Shown: positions 8,736 to 16,773, numbered from the stretch's first letter. The stretch is DNA of 64,000 bases from Paludibacter propionicigenes WB4 (GCF_000183135.1 NC_014734.1:1-64000), one strand, 5' to 3'. Notes: generated by a model not told the origin, from the sequence alone. Program-made: numbers and translations.

Positions 8736-9740
8736 ATGCCTCAATTAAGTCATTTTAGCCCAACCTTAAATAAGGAAATTATTCGTTCAAAGTATAATGC
8801 CCCTTTGTTAAATTACCTAACGACCACCTTTAAAAGGAAGCTTGTCTACTTTGGATTACCATCACCTGATGCAGGTGATATTCATGAATGGATTGAATAT
8901 ATTGAATTTGTAATAGCATTTCAGTGTAGAGAATATCCAAAACCATCTGATCCTAATCAAAGTGCTGAAGCTGTTAAAAGGTTGGAATTTAATTTGGTTG
9001 ATCTACAAAGAAAAGGGAAAATTCTAGATTTCAATTTATATGACGGCTATATTGAGGAAGTTATAATCAATGGGAAAGATAATGATCTTCTTGAATTTAA
9101 ATTGGATAAATTTATTACACTATATAACTTGGATTTCTGTAATGAAGTGACTTCGCCTCAAAAGATATTTAATACAAAAAAAGGCGAGTTTGAGACAATT
9201 TATAAATTGAATATTATTAAAATGATATTGGCTTTACAAAATAAGAATAATTCCCATCCACATAAATTTGTATTATTTCTAACGCTAAATGCTAATTTTT
9301 GGAATGTAGAAGCTAAGGATTTTGAAGAAATTATAAAAAAAGATGTTAGATTGGGTGAATTTATCGAGACGGTTTCTAAATTAAATGGTCTTGAAAAAGA
9401 CATTAGAATGCTTAAAGCCTATGTGTTTAAAACTTTATCGGATACTTTAAGTGTAAATAACTATACTCCTCATTTCTTACCTGTTGTTAGATATAATAAC
9501 AATCCATTTAATCTAGTTCAATTCACAATTATAGGAACCTATGAGGAAACTTTCGGTCGTAATGCTATAATAAAACAGAATATTCTTGATTTTTTAAATG
9601 AAGGTTTTATTAGTCCAAATTTAGAAACTTCTGAAATGACTAACTCAGTAAATCAAGCAATTCCTGAAATTAAATCAGAAACAAACCCAGTGTCATCATT
9701 TTGTAAATCAGAAGTATACAATGATTTTTGGCAGAAATAA
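8736..9740 (+). CDS. Unrecognised protein, second gene of the GHKL/radical SAM cassette
   Basis: A 334-aa protein that I do not recognise. It has no signal peptide or membrane segment. The N-terminal 130 residues include a conspicuous stretch LVYFGLPSPDAGDIHEW (about 36-52), then VIAFQCREYPKPSD and repeated acidic/hydrophobic pairs. The alternation could fit a nucleotide- or AdoMet-binding Rossmann-like fold, but no glycine-rich loop is clear. The C-terminal 40 residues look disordered. It starts 6 bases after the ATPase gene and overlaps the radical SAM gene by 20 bases, so the three are translated as one unit. Its codon use is as AT-rich as its neighbours. Confidence 0.7.
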   Translation: MPQLSHFSPTLNKEIIRSKYNAPLLNYLTTTFKRKLVYFGLPSPDAGDIHEWIEYIEFVIAFQCREYPKPSDPNQSAEAVKRLEFNLVDLQRKGKILDFNLYDGYIEEVIINGKDNDLLEFKLDKFITLYNLDFCNEVTSPQKIFNTKKGEFETIYKLNIIKMILALQNKNNSHPHKFVLFLTLNANFWNVEAKDFEEIIKKDVRLGEFIETVSKLNGLEKDIRMLKAYVFKTLSDTLSVNNYTPHFLPVVRYNNNPFNLVQFTIIGTYEETFGRNAIIKQNILDFLNEGFISPNLETSEMTNSVNQAIPEIKSETNPVSSFCKSEVYNDFWQK

Positions 9741-10833
9741 AAAAATTCTATTAGTAGAACCAGAATTTCCAGTAGTCAATAAGAGTAAAAACCATTCGAA
9801 TTTTTTGCCTATTGGATTACTGAAATTGGCATCTTACTGTAGATATACTGAAAATGAAGTTCAACTTATTAGAGGAAATAAAGCAGCATCTTTTTATCCA
9901 GATCAAATACTAATCACTTCTCTTTTTACTTATTGGTCTTTTTACGTAAAGGAATCTGTCTCCTTTTATAAAAGCCGATATCCAAAATCAGAAGTAATAG
10001 TTGGGGGAATATATGCTACATTAATGCCTCAGCATTGTAAAGAATATACAGGCTGTGATGAGGTTTTTATAGGTCAGCACGAAGAAGCTGATAAATTAAT
10101 GCCTGCATACGATTTGGTTGATGTTGATTATCAGATATTACATGGAATGAGAGGTTGTTCAAGGAAATGTCCATTTTGTGGAATATGGAAAATTGAAGGA
10201 TTAAATTTTAAAAATGCAGATGAACTAAATAAAGAGATTTGCAATAATAAATTAATCTTTTATGATAATAATATGCTTGTCAACCCTAACATAAGAGATA
10301 TACTGTCAATGTTAGCTGAAACTACATATAATGGTCGAGTTCTAAAATGTGAATGTCAAAGTGGTTTTGATGGTCGTATTCTTTCAAGAAATCCAGATTT
10401 AGCAAGATTGCTAAGAAAAGCAAGATTTACAAATATTAGGCTGGCCTGGGACTTCTCTTATGATCAATATTCTGAAGTCGAGAATTGGATATCAATTATG
10501 GAAAACGCAGGTTATAATCGAAGGAATATTTTTATTTTTATGGTTTACAACTGGGATTTCAAATACGACGAATTGGAGAATAAAAGAAGAAAATGTTTTG
10601 AATGGGGGGTTCAGATAGCCGATTGTAGATTTAGACCATTAGATCAAACTTTTGACAATTATAATCCTAAGGTTAAATATCAAAATGATAATGATTATTT
10701 CATCCACCCTGAATGGTCAGATTCATTGATTAGAAAATTTAGAGCTGATGTTAGAAAACATAATATCTGTATTAGATATAAAATTGAATGGAATAATTAT
10801 GATAAAAAACAAGAAAGAATTCATTCCTATTAG
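9721..10833 (+). CDS. B12-binding-type radical SAM protein, third gene of the cassette
   Basis: A 370-aa protein. The N-terminal 130 residues have the layout of the B12-binding-like domain of radical SAM proteins (KKILLVEPEFP, LPIGLLKLASYCR, EVIVGGIYATLMP, DEVFIGQHEEA). I see no DxHxxG base-off cobalamin motif, so cobalamin binding is doubtful. The radical SAM cluster motif CSRKCPFC is at C146, C150 and C153, followed by an AdoMet radical barrel. The substrate is unknown. It overlaps the preceding gene by 20 bases, which implies coupled translation. The likely chemistry is AdoMet-dependent radical modification, possibly of a nucleic acid, peptide or nucleotide. No accessory maturase or peptide substrate gene is seen. 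Confidence 0.85.
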   Translation: MIFGRNKKILLVEPEFPVVNKSKNHSNFLPIGLLKLASYCRYTENEVQLIRGNKAASFYPDQILITSLFTYWSFYVKESVSFYKSRYPKSEVIVGGIYATLMPQHCKEYTGCDEVFIGQHEEADKLMPAYDLVDVDYQILHGMRGCSRKCPFCGIWKIEGLNFKNADELNKEICNNKLIFYDNNMLVNPNIRDILSMLAETTYNGRVLKCECQSGFDGRILSRNPDLARLLRKARFTNIRLAWDFSYDQYSEVENWISIMENAGYNRRNIFIFMVYNWDFKYDELENKRRKCFEWGVQIADCRFRPLDQTFDNYNPKVKYQNDNDYFIHPEWSDSLIRKFRADVRKHNICIRYKIEWNNYDKKQERIHSY

Positions 10834-10839
10834 ACATCA

Positions 10840-11346
10840 GCTCCCACTTGTTTGAAACGAGGGGTAATTAGTCTTAGGTTTTTAAACGGAGGAATGAAAT
10901 TTTATTTCTCCGTTTGGCTTTTACTCAGAGGGTGACTCGAAGTCACCCCCTGAGTAGTATTGAAGGAGATACTTTATAAACCGTGCCGTTGCGGAGGTTT
11001 GCTCTTACTTATCAGATGACTAAAAGTCATCAGATAAGTGTTGAATCTCGCTCTCCATCTTTTGCAATGATGAGTAATTGGTCTTAGGTTTTTAAACGAA
11101 GGAATGAAATTCTATATATCCGTTTGGCTTTTACTCACGGGGTGACTTGAAGTCACCCCGTGAGTAAGCAAAGTACAGACACTGGTAGTACGACTTTAAG
11201 TCGTGCTACCAATATGGATAAACGGCGCAACTATAACCAGTGGGGGCGACTCAAAGTCGCACCCCCACTAATACTCCCACTAATAACTAATACAAACTAA
11301 TATACCCACTCAAACTTCCACCAGCGAACCAACTAACTAAAAGCGT
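10840..11346. repeat. REP cluster upstream of the transposase gene
   Basis: No gene is seen in this 500-base stretch. Hairpins sharing one plan (outer arm, GACT...AGTC core) lie at 10923-10955, 11007-11039, 11133-11165, 11183-11211 and 11239-11269. All have a core of the form GACTnnAAGTC or GACTTTAAGTC inside variable GC-rich arms (for example GGGGTGACTTGAAGTCACCCC). Two copies of a second element (GTAATTNGTCTTAGGTTTTT followed by an AACGGAG...CTCCGTT hairpin) lie at about 10856-10918 and 11071-11130. Confidence 0.85.
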
Positions 11347-11982
11347 ATGAATTTTGAACCCGGAAATTTATATCATGTCTACAATCAGGGAAACAATCGG
11401 CAAAAGATATTTTTCTCCCGCGAAAATTATCTGTTCTTCCTGAAGAAAATCAAGACGCACATCCTTCCACATGCCGATATCGTGGCTTGGTGCTTAATGC
11501 CCAATCATTTTCATTTAATGATTTATGTGAAGGATGCGGAAATTGAAGTAGGTACTGAAATTGGTAGTACGACTTTAAGTCGTGCTACCAATACGAATAG
11601 AACTAGAACTGCTAAAATGCAGAATCTCAATAAATCCATCGCGATATTATTAACGTCATACACCCGCGCCATTAATATTCAAGAAAAAAGAAGTGGTTCT
11701 TTATTCAAACCACATACCAAAGCCGAATGTCTAACTAAAATCAACGGCATAACTCCGGCGTTTTTTGGTTCGCATATTAATGTTCGTATTCCGGAGAAGG
11801 AATATCCGCAGGTTTGCTTTAATTATATACATCAAAATCCGGTGACTGCCAACCTGGTGAAACTGCCCGAGGAGTGGGAATTTTCTTCCTACGCCGATTA
11901 TTGCGGTATCAGAAACGGAAAATTAATCAACAGAGCGCGAGCTGCTGAGTTTGGGTTGGTTTATTCGTGTCTGCAAGGCTAA
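11347..11982 (+). CDS. REP-associated tyrosine transposase (RAYT, Y1 family)
   Basis: A 211-aa protein of the TnpA_REP / IS200-like Y1 family. The N-terminus GNLYHVYNQGNNRQKIFF is typical, the HUH motif is in MPNHFHLMIYV (H54, H56), and the catalytic Tyr is probably Y105 in LLTSYTRAIN. Such proteins nick and join single-stranded REP hairpins, and this gene is surrounded by REPs on both sides. Residues 72-82 (GSTTLSRAT) are encoded by a REP hairpin at 11561-11592 lying in frame inside the gene, in the variable linker between the HUH and Tyr segments. The reading frame stays open to the family-typical end (WEFSSYADYCG). The protein looks intact. Confidence 0.93.
   Translation: MNFEPGNLYHVYNQGNNRQKIFFSRENYLFFLKKIKTHILPHADIVAWCLMPNHFHLMIYVKDAEIEVGTEIGSTTLSRATNTNRTRTAKMQNLNKSIAILLTSYTRAINIQEKRSGSLFKPHTKAECLTKINGITPAFFGSHINVRIPEKEYPQVCFNYIHQNPVTANLVKLPEEWEFSSYADYCGIRNGKLINRARAAEFGLVYSCLQG
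11561..11592. repeat. REP hairpin inside the RAYT coding sequence
   Basis: The hairpin with arms TTGGTAGTACGACTT and AAGTCGTGCTACCAA is nearly identical to the free REP at 11183-11211 and to 12050-12075, but lies in frame within the transposase gene. Confidence 0.9.
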
Positions 11983-11998
11983 CTCATGGGTGACTTTC

Positions 11999-12076
11999 AC
12001 TCAGGGGGTGACTTGAAGTCACCCCCTGAGTAAGCAAAGTACAGGCATTGGTAGTACGACTTAAAGTCGTGCTACT
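11999..12076. repeat. REP pair downstream of RAYT
   Basis: Two hairpins: 11999-12031 (arms ACTCAGGGGGTGACTT/AAGTCACCCCCTGAGT) and 12050-12075 (GGTAGTACGACTT/AAAGTCGTGCTAC). The linker (AAGCAAAGTACAG) is shared with 11166-11178, so the two-hairpin unit as a whole is duplicated on either side of the transposase gene. Confidence 0.88.
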
Positions 12077-12394
12077 AATACGGATAAACGTCCGGACGCG
12101 AATTTGCTTCCTGAAAACTCTCCGTTAGGGTTAAATTCTATCCAAAAATGAGCTTCCATTCCAAAATATGTTGTAAAACATTGTTTTGAGAGCGTTTTCT
12201 TGCTGAATTTGTTTAAGTGTAAAAATTGCACTTAAACGACATTATATCAATATCTTGAAGAGCTATAGAAAGAACCTTCATTGTTAAACTTTCATGTTGA
12301 TTGAAAGATTTAACCCGAAAGATGCAATTTATATGTTGTAAAACATATATTTTTGCATCGTCAATCAAGGATAAATTGATAAGACAAATCTAAT

Positions 12395-12441
12395 ACAAAG
12401 AATACCCGGTAAAAAATCACAAGGGAATTCTTTGTTTTTTT
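12395..12441 (+). terminator. Hairpin with T run in the leader of the small secreted-protein gene
   Basis: The arms ACAAAGAAT (12395-12403) and ATTCTTTGT (12427-12435) are followed by six T. The hairpin ends about 40 bases before the next start codon, downstream of a -7-like TATTTTTG near 12347-12354. It may terminate a short upstream RNA or act as an attenuator for the following gene. Confidence 0.45.
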
Positions 12442-12480
12442 ATTAATAGGTATTGTGTAATAAATTTAAAAAGTTTGGTT

Positions 12481-12864
12481 ATGAAAAAGATTTTAACGGT
12501 TATTTTAGGTGTAGTTGTTAGTGCAACTAGCGCATTTGCTCTTGATACAACAAAGTACGGAGTATTTAGCTCATTAAGTAATGAGAACACATTTTACGGG
12601 TTAGTTCGTTATCTGGATGTAGATAGCAGTCAATCTGAAAAATTAGAGGTGGTATTTTCAATGACAGAAGAAAAAATGGAATCTGCTTTGAAAAAGAATG
12701 ACGAAAAAGCAGCAGAAAAAGCAATGTATTTCAATTTGGGAAATGTAAAAGCTGTATTAAGCGACGCACAGTACAAAAAGTACTTAACGCTTATCAATGT
12801 TACTGTCAACAATAATAAGTCTAATGTTGATAGCGATACTGAAACATTTGTTACAGCATTATAA
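12481..12864 (+). CDS. Small secreted hypothetical protein
   Basis: I choose ATG 12481 over an in-frame TTG at 12475. The product is 127 aa with a classical signal peptide (MKKILTVILGVVVSATSAFA) and predicted cleavage at about residue 20. The mature 105-aa part is charged and helical (EEKMESALKKNDEKAAEKAM...). It resembles small periplasmic helical proteins of the Spy/CpxP kind in general character, but no motif secures that. The gene stands alone between REP islands, has its own terminator at 12900, and a hairpin leader precedes it. Confidence 0.75.
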   Translation: MKKILTVILGVVVSATSAFALDTTKYGVFSSLSNENTFYGLVRYLDVDSSQSEKLEVVFSMTEEKMESALKKNDEKAAEKAMYFNLGNVKAVLSDAQYKKYLTLINVTVNNNKSNVDSDTETFVTAL

Positions 12865-12899
12865 TTCAAACCAAAATACTTTGTACTCATATATAATTG

Positions 12900-12938
12900 A
12901 AGGTGTTACAAGATTTGTAACACCTTCTCTTTTTTTTG
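12900..12938 (+). terminator. Terminator of the small secreted-protein gene
   Basis: A 12-bp perfect stem (AAGGTGTTACAA with TTGTAACACCTT) and a 3-nt loop is followed by a T-rich run. Confidence 0.85.
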
Positions 12939-12949
12939 TCTGATCCCAT

Positions 12950-13446
12950 CCGTTTCTCATTCGCAACGAGAGCTAATTGGTTTGATGTATTTTATACGGA
13001 GAAATGAAATTTCATTTCTCCGTTTTTTATTGTTAGAAACAACAAGCCATAAACCCCATGTTACAAATGAGGCGCAGAAGTGTGACTTCGGGTCACTCGC
13101 GGAGTAGAGGTATGAGTAGAGCTGGAAATAAGATTCTTCTAACCTAAGTAGCAGAAATTAAATAATGTCGTATAAGTAAACCTAAAAATGGAAAAAGATT
13201 AGAACGCGGATAAACGCTGATATAGCGGATCTTATACGGATTTTAATTTCGACTTGTCGAAATGATTTTCAAAGGTTTATATTCTTATCTGTCATGCTTG
13301 CATGACTAAAATCAGTTTTATATCCGTTTAATTATCATCCGTTTTTATCCGCTCAATCTGTAAAATCAGCGTTCCATTCTTTTTTTAATACGACAATATA
13401 TTCTTCCAATTACTTAGTGGGGGCACGACTTAAACTCGCACTCCCA
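12950..13446. repeat. Non-coding repeat stretch: bipartite element, degenerate REP and long inverted repeat
   Basis: No gene is seen. At 12960-13026 lies a third copy of the element with a TAATTGG core and the perfect hairpin AACGGAGAAATG/CATTTCTCCGTT class. At 13069-13103 is a degenerate REP (GTGTGACTTCGGGTCAC). At 13200-13375 there is an imperfect inverted repeat with arms of the AACGCGGATAAACGCTGAT type. A REP with arms AGTGGGGGC is at 13416-13448. Confidence 0.7.
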
Positions 13447-13790
13447 CTAAACCTCAACGTATTTTGTCCCTTCCAACCGAGAATTAGACGAGTCTAACCA
13501 TTTTTTGTAGCCTTCCAACTGAAGATTAGTCGGGGTCTGGCACTTTTTGTTGTCGTCCAAAAATCCTTTGTTGCCGTCCAACATATTTTTCATCCCTTCC
13601 AAACGAAAATTAGTCGGGGTCTGGCACTTTTTGTTGCCGTCCAAAAAACTTTTGATGCCGTCTAAAATATTTTTCATCCCTTCCAAACGAAAATTAGACG
13701 GGGTCTGACACTTTTTGTTGCCGTCCAAAAATCTTTTGTTGCCGTCTAAAATATTTTTAGACCCTTCCAACTGAAAATTAGACGGGTCCT
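13447..13790. repeat. Tandem repeat, 84-bp unit made of four 21-mers
   Basis: The phrase CGGGGTCTGGCACTTTTTG recurs at 13531, 13615 and (one change) 13699, so the period is exactly 84 bp. Each unit divides into four related 21-mers ending in TTG or ATC. The minus strand stays open for 107 codons and reads as 15 heptads (LDGNKKF, LEGMKNI, QTPTNFR types). That open frame follows from the 21-bp period and I do not call it a gene. It lies about 240 bases upstream of the gene at 14026. Confidence 0.92.
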
Positions 13791-14025
13791 AACCGTTAAA
13801 TACCTGCACAAAAAATAGTTTGGAGTCCTATTGAGTTCAGTTTTATAATCCGGGACGCAATCGAACCGAAAAAATTTGGATCGGAAATCCCGACCCCGTA
13901 ATTTTGGCAGCGTAAAACCCTGAAAACTGAACGAATGAAACGAGCCTTAAAACATCTGTTTAAACCAAAGACACTGTTCATAGCGAGTTCCATACGACTA
14001 CTAACTAAAAAATAAAAATGAACGT

Positions 14026-14649
14026 ATGAAAACAAACACCGCTGTTTTGCACTTAAAGAGCAAAGACCCTCAGAAAATCTACAACTTGGCCGGTAGAGTA
14101 AGTACCAGTTTGGAGGCCGCTCAAACGACTTTTCCTAGACCCGACCCTCAGTTGGAGCTTTTTAAAACGGAAATTTCCAAATTGGACACATCCATAAAAG
14201 CGAAAGATGGAAGTAAAATAAAGGCTCAGGCAGTTATTGATCAGGCCGAAGTGGTTTACAGTATGCTGAAATCGCTTACTATTTACGTGAACAAGGTAGC
14301 CGATGGTGATGTAAGCATTATTTTACTTTCGGGTTTCGATTGCAATAATGAGCCGGTGCAACATGATATACCGGATAAAGCAGTGATTAAACGATTGGAA
14401 GATGGAAGCGTACCATGCAGCGTGAAAATTTACATGGATGCGTTACCCGATGCCGACCGCTACAAAGTGGAAACAACCACCACACCCGATGATCCCGAAA
14501 GTTGGGAAACTGAAATTGATTTCGGGAGTTTGAAGAAACTTGAAATAAGAGGCCTGACAGCCGCGCAGAAAATATATATCCGTGTTTCGGGTGGAAATAC
14601 TCACGGCTGGGGAACGCCCAGTGAACCCATGGCCTTTATTCCGCGATAA
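14026..14649 (+). CDS. Fibronectin type III-like hypothetical protein
   Basis: A 207-aa protein without a signal peptide. Residues 1-105 are mainly helical (AGRVSTSLEAAQTTF, a DQAEVVYSMLKSL segment). Residues about 120-207 look like one fibronectin type III domain (SVKIYMDALPDADRYKVETTT ... LEIRGLTAAQKIYIRVSGGN ... WGTPSEP). The architecture is familiar from Bacteroidetes proteins of unknown role that treat plant-litter or surface material, but no function can be given. It sits downstream of a 21-bp-periodic tandem repeat, as does the DUF6261 gene at 44229. REPs follow. Confidence 0.72.
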   Translation: MKTNTAVLHLKSKDPQKIYNLAGRVSTSLEAAQTTFPRPDPQLELFKTEISKLDTSIKAKDGSKIKAQAVIDQAEVVYSMLKSLTIYVNKVADGDVSIILLSGFDCNNEPVQHDIPDKAVIKRLEDGSVPCSVKIYMDALPDADRYKVETTTTPDDPESWETEIDFGSLKKLEIRGLTAAQKIYIRVSGGNTHGWGTPSEPMAFIPR

Positions 14650-14679
14650 ACTGCACTATTATAACTATTTCATATCATT

Positions 14680-14821
14680 ATTCAGGGGGTGACTTCGAGT
14701 CACCCTCTGAATATAATAGCAAGTCACGAGGTGACTCTGGGCCACTCCCTGAAAACAATAACAATTCAGGAGGTGACTTGAAGTCCCCCCCTGAGTAGCC
14801 AAGTCACCCCCCCCCCTGAGT
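14680..14821. repeat. REP cluster
   Basis: There are three REP hairpins and a half copy: 14680-14712 (ATTCAGGGGGTGACTT...), about 14722-14752 (degenerate), 14764-14795, and a half copy with a C8 tract ending at 14820. All share the GGTGACTT/AAGTCACC core of the RAYT island. Confidence 0.85.
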
Positions 14822-14852
14822 TTTATTATCTCATACGTTTTGTTCAGAATAG

Positions 14853-14890
14853 CAGGAACCCAATGTTGAAGTTATGTTCCTGTTTTTTTT
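14853..14890 (+). terminator. Terminator-like hairpin
   Basis: CAGGAAC pairs with GTTCCTG (14876-14882) and is followed by eight T. It closes the repeat island in the plus direction. Confidence 0.6.
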
Positions 14891-14995
14891 GTTCCCGGGT
14901 AATTGTATTGTCAGATCAGAATAACGACAATTAAAATCTGATAAGTCGTTTAAGCTGCGTGAGAGTTAGAGGGGATTAAAAAGTATACTTTACAG

Positions 14996-15964
14996 TTAAG
15001 ATCTGCTATATTGTTTCGGCTTCATTCCTAGGTGTTCTTCAAAAACCCTTGAGAAATGGCTTAGGTTGGTAAATCCCATTCGGTAACCCGCATCGGAAAC
15101 CGATAGTTTTTCCTCTTTCAGCAAACGGGCGGCTTCCTGTATCCTGAATTCCTGATAATAACTGAAAATGCTGTTGCCGAAAATTTGTTTGAATAATCGT
15201 TTTAATTTGGATGGACTCATACAGGCAAGTGCAGCCAATGTATTAATAATCGGGGGAGTCTCCAGATGCATAAGCATTTGTTCCTTTACTTTGTATAAGG
15301 CTTGTATATCAAGTGCGTTCAATGCATAAAGCTGTTGCTCGTCCCGTTTTTCCAACTCCATCAACAAACGGCAAATTAGTTCTTCGGCCTTTACCCGTCG
15401 GTAAAACAATTCAAAAGCCGGATCAATCGGTTCATTCACTATTTCGTCCACAATTCTTTGTAACGAAGGATAAATCATTTGTTCGAAGAGTAAGGGTTGT
15501 GTGTTTTGTAACAAACTTTGTAAAACTGGTGATTTTCCCGATAAGTCAAATAATTCGTTTAAATAGGTTGCATCTATCTCTATATTGACAACTTCGGTGT
15601 TTGTATGAATCAAAATAAGATCATCGGTGTTTATTGTGCTGGTCGCAACCAGTACGGAAGGCATTTCCGTTACGTGCCTTTCGGTTATAACGATTTCTTT
15701 TTTTGGAAAGCTGTTCTGAAACTTGAAAAATATCATTCTCTTTGAAGCATCGATGTCCTCATTTACTACCACCAAGTCCTCATTAAGTTCATAATTACTG
15801 ATTATCATTCGGATATGCTCATTAAAAACAAATCCTGTACAGTAACCCTTACCATATTTTTCAGGAATTTCTAATCTTCGGCCTATTATTTCTGTACCCA
15901 ACAACTGAGCAAGTTTTTTTAGAATACCTGGTACTGTTTGCTGCTTATCGTTGCGGTTTGACAT
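14996..15964 (-). CDS. AraC-family transcriptional regulator
   Basis: A 322-aa soluble protein. The C-terminal 100 residues form an AraC DNA-binding domain (LACMSPSKLKRLFKQIFGNS ... MGFTNLSHFSRVFEEHLGMKPKQY). The N-terminal 220 residues are a ligand or effector domain with no recognised motif. It overlaps the upstream GNAT gene by 20 bases, so the two form an operon with the acetyltransferase first. This suggests that the two respond to the same small molecule or stress. AraC proteins with this build and an adjacent GNAT gene are common in Bacteroidetes, but the inducer is not predictable. Confidence 0.88.
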   Translation of the reverse strand: MSNRNDKQQTVPGILKKLAQLLGTEIIGRRLEIPEKYGKGYCTGFVFNEHIRMIISNYELNEDLVVVNEDIDASKRMIFFKFQNSFPKKEIVITERHVTEMPSVLVATSTINTDDLILIHTNTEVVNIEIDATYLNELFDLSGKSPVLQSLLQNTQPLLFEQMIYPSLQRIVDEIVNEPIDPAFELFYRRVKAEELICRLLMELEKRDEQQLYALNALDIQALYKVKEQMLMHLETPPIINTLAALACMSPSKLKRLFKQIFGNSIFSYYQEFRIQEAARLLKEEKLSVSDAGYRMGFTNLSHFSRVFEEHLGMKPKQYSRS

Positions 15965-16601
15965 TGAGTTTCATATTATAATTGTAATACCTGTCTCTTT
16001 TGAAGTCGATATATCCTTCGTCAAGTAGATTGAAACCTAAACGAGAATAGAATACCACGTTTTCAGGTAGTTGCGTTGTTAATGCCAATAAATTGCAACT
16101 GGGATTTGAAGATACAAGCTCCTCGATAGCCTGTTTTATAGCGTAGGAACCTATTCCACTACCTCTATATTCTTTTTGGATTACAACCATCGACAAATAA
16201 TAAAATTCCGAAGTTTTTATTGAGTTTGATAGAGTTGATTTATTAATATTGTCCAGTCTCATCATTCGAATGAATGATTTTATACCAAATCTTTTAATAA
16301 AATCTATTATTCCAATTTTAAAATAAATGAAGGTACCAGTCTTTACTCCTTGTGGTGGAATAAGAGTATATGTTCCAATTATTTTCCCCGTATCTTTTTC
16401 CTTAATTACACGTGTTAAGATCTGCTTGTGATTATTGAGAGTAAGACTTGTTTTGAACAACCACCTTAAACCTTCTCTTTGATGATCTTTGTTTGTAAAA
16501 ATTATTGAATATGCCGGATTTGTTTCAAATGCATCAGTAAGAATATCTGCAATCCCGCCGATTTCTGAGTTTTGCATTTTTTCAATGATAATGTCTTTCA
16601 T
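15945..16601 (-). CDS. GNAT-family N-acetyltransferase
   Basis: A 218-aa protein. The acetyl-CoA binding motif A is visible as MVVIQKEYRGSGIGSYAIKQAIEEL (about 137-161), where RGSGIG is the pyrophosphate loop, and motif B follows in NLLALTTQLPENVVFYSRLGF. The substrate is unknown; the layout fits small-molecule or antibiotic-type acetyltransferases. It is the first gene of a two-gene minus-strand operon with the AraC regulator. Confidence 0.88.
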   Translation of the reverse strand: MKDIIIEKMQNSEIGGIADILTDAFETNPAYSIIFTNKDHQREGLRWLFKTSLTLNNHKQILTRVIKEKDTGKIIGTYTLIPPQGVKTGTFIYFKIGIIDFIKRFGIKSFIRMMRLDNINKSTLSNSIKTSEFYYLSMVVIQKEYRGSGIGSYAIKQAIEELVSSNPSCNLLALTTQLPENVVFYSRLGFNLLDEGYIDFKRDRYYNYNMKLNVKPQR

Positions 16602-16773
16602 TCCTAAATTGTCTTTTAATTCATTATATCCTTATCAAAAATCATTTAAACTATTCACACTCGTAAAAAGTCTTTTATGACTATTTTGATGGCAAATATA
16701 GTTATTTTATCGTTGAAATACCAACTAATTTTGCAGTATCAATTAGATAATATATCAAGCAAACCATTCGAGA

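Noticed and set aside
5744-10833. tRNA-Ser as an integration site for the cassette
   Set aside because: No duplicated 3' tRNA end was seen near 10.8 kb and no integrase is present.
13447-13770. Minus-strand 107-codon frame inside the 84-bp array
   Set aside because: The frame is open because the period is a multiple of three; no promoter, no signal and no conserved fold. Treated as repeat DNA.
13447-13790. CRISPR array
   Set aside because: Units are contiguous related 21-mers with no unique spacers and no cas gene in the window.
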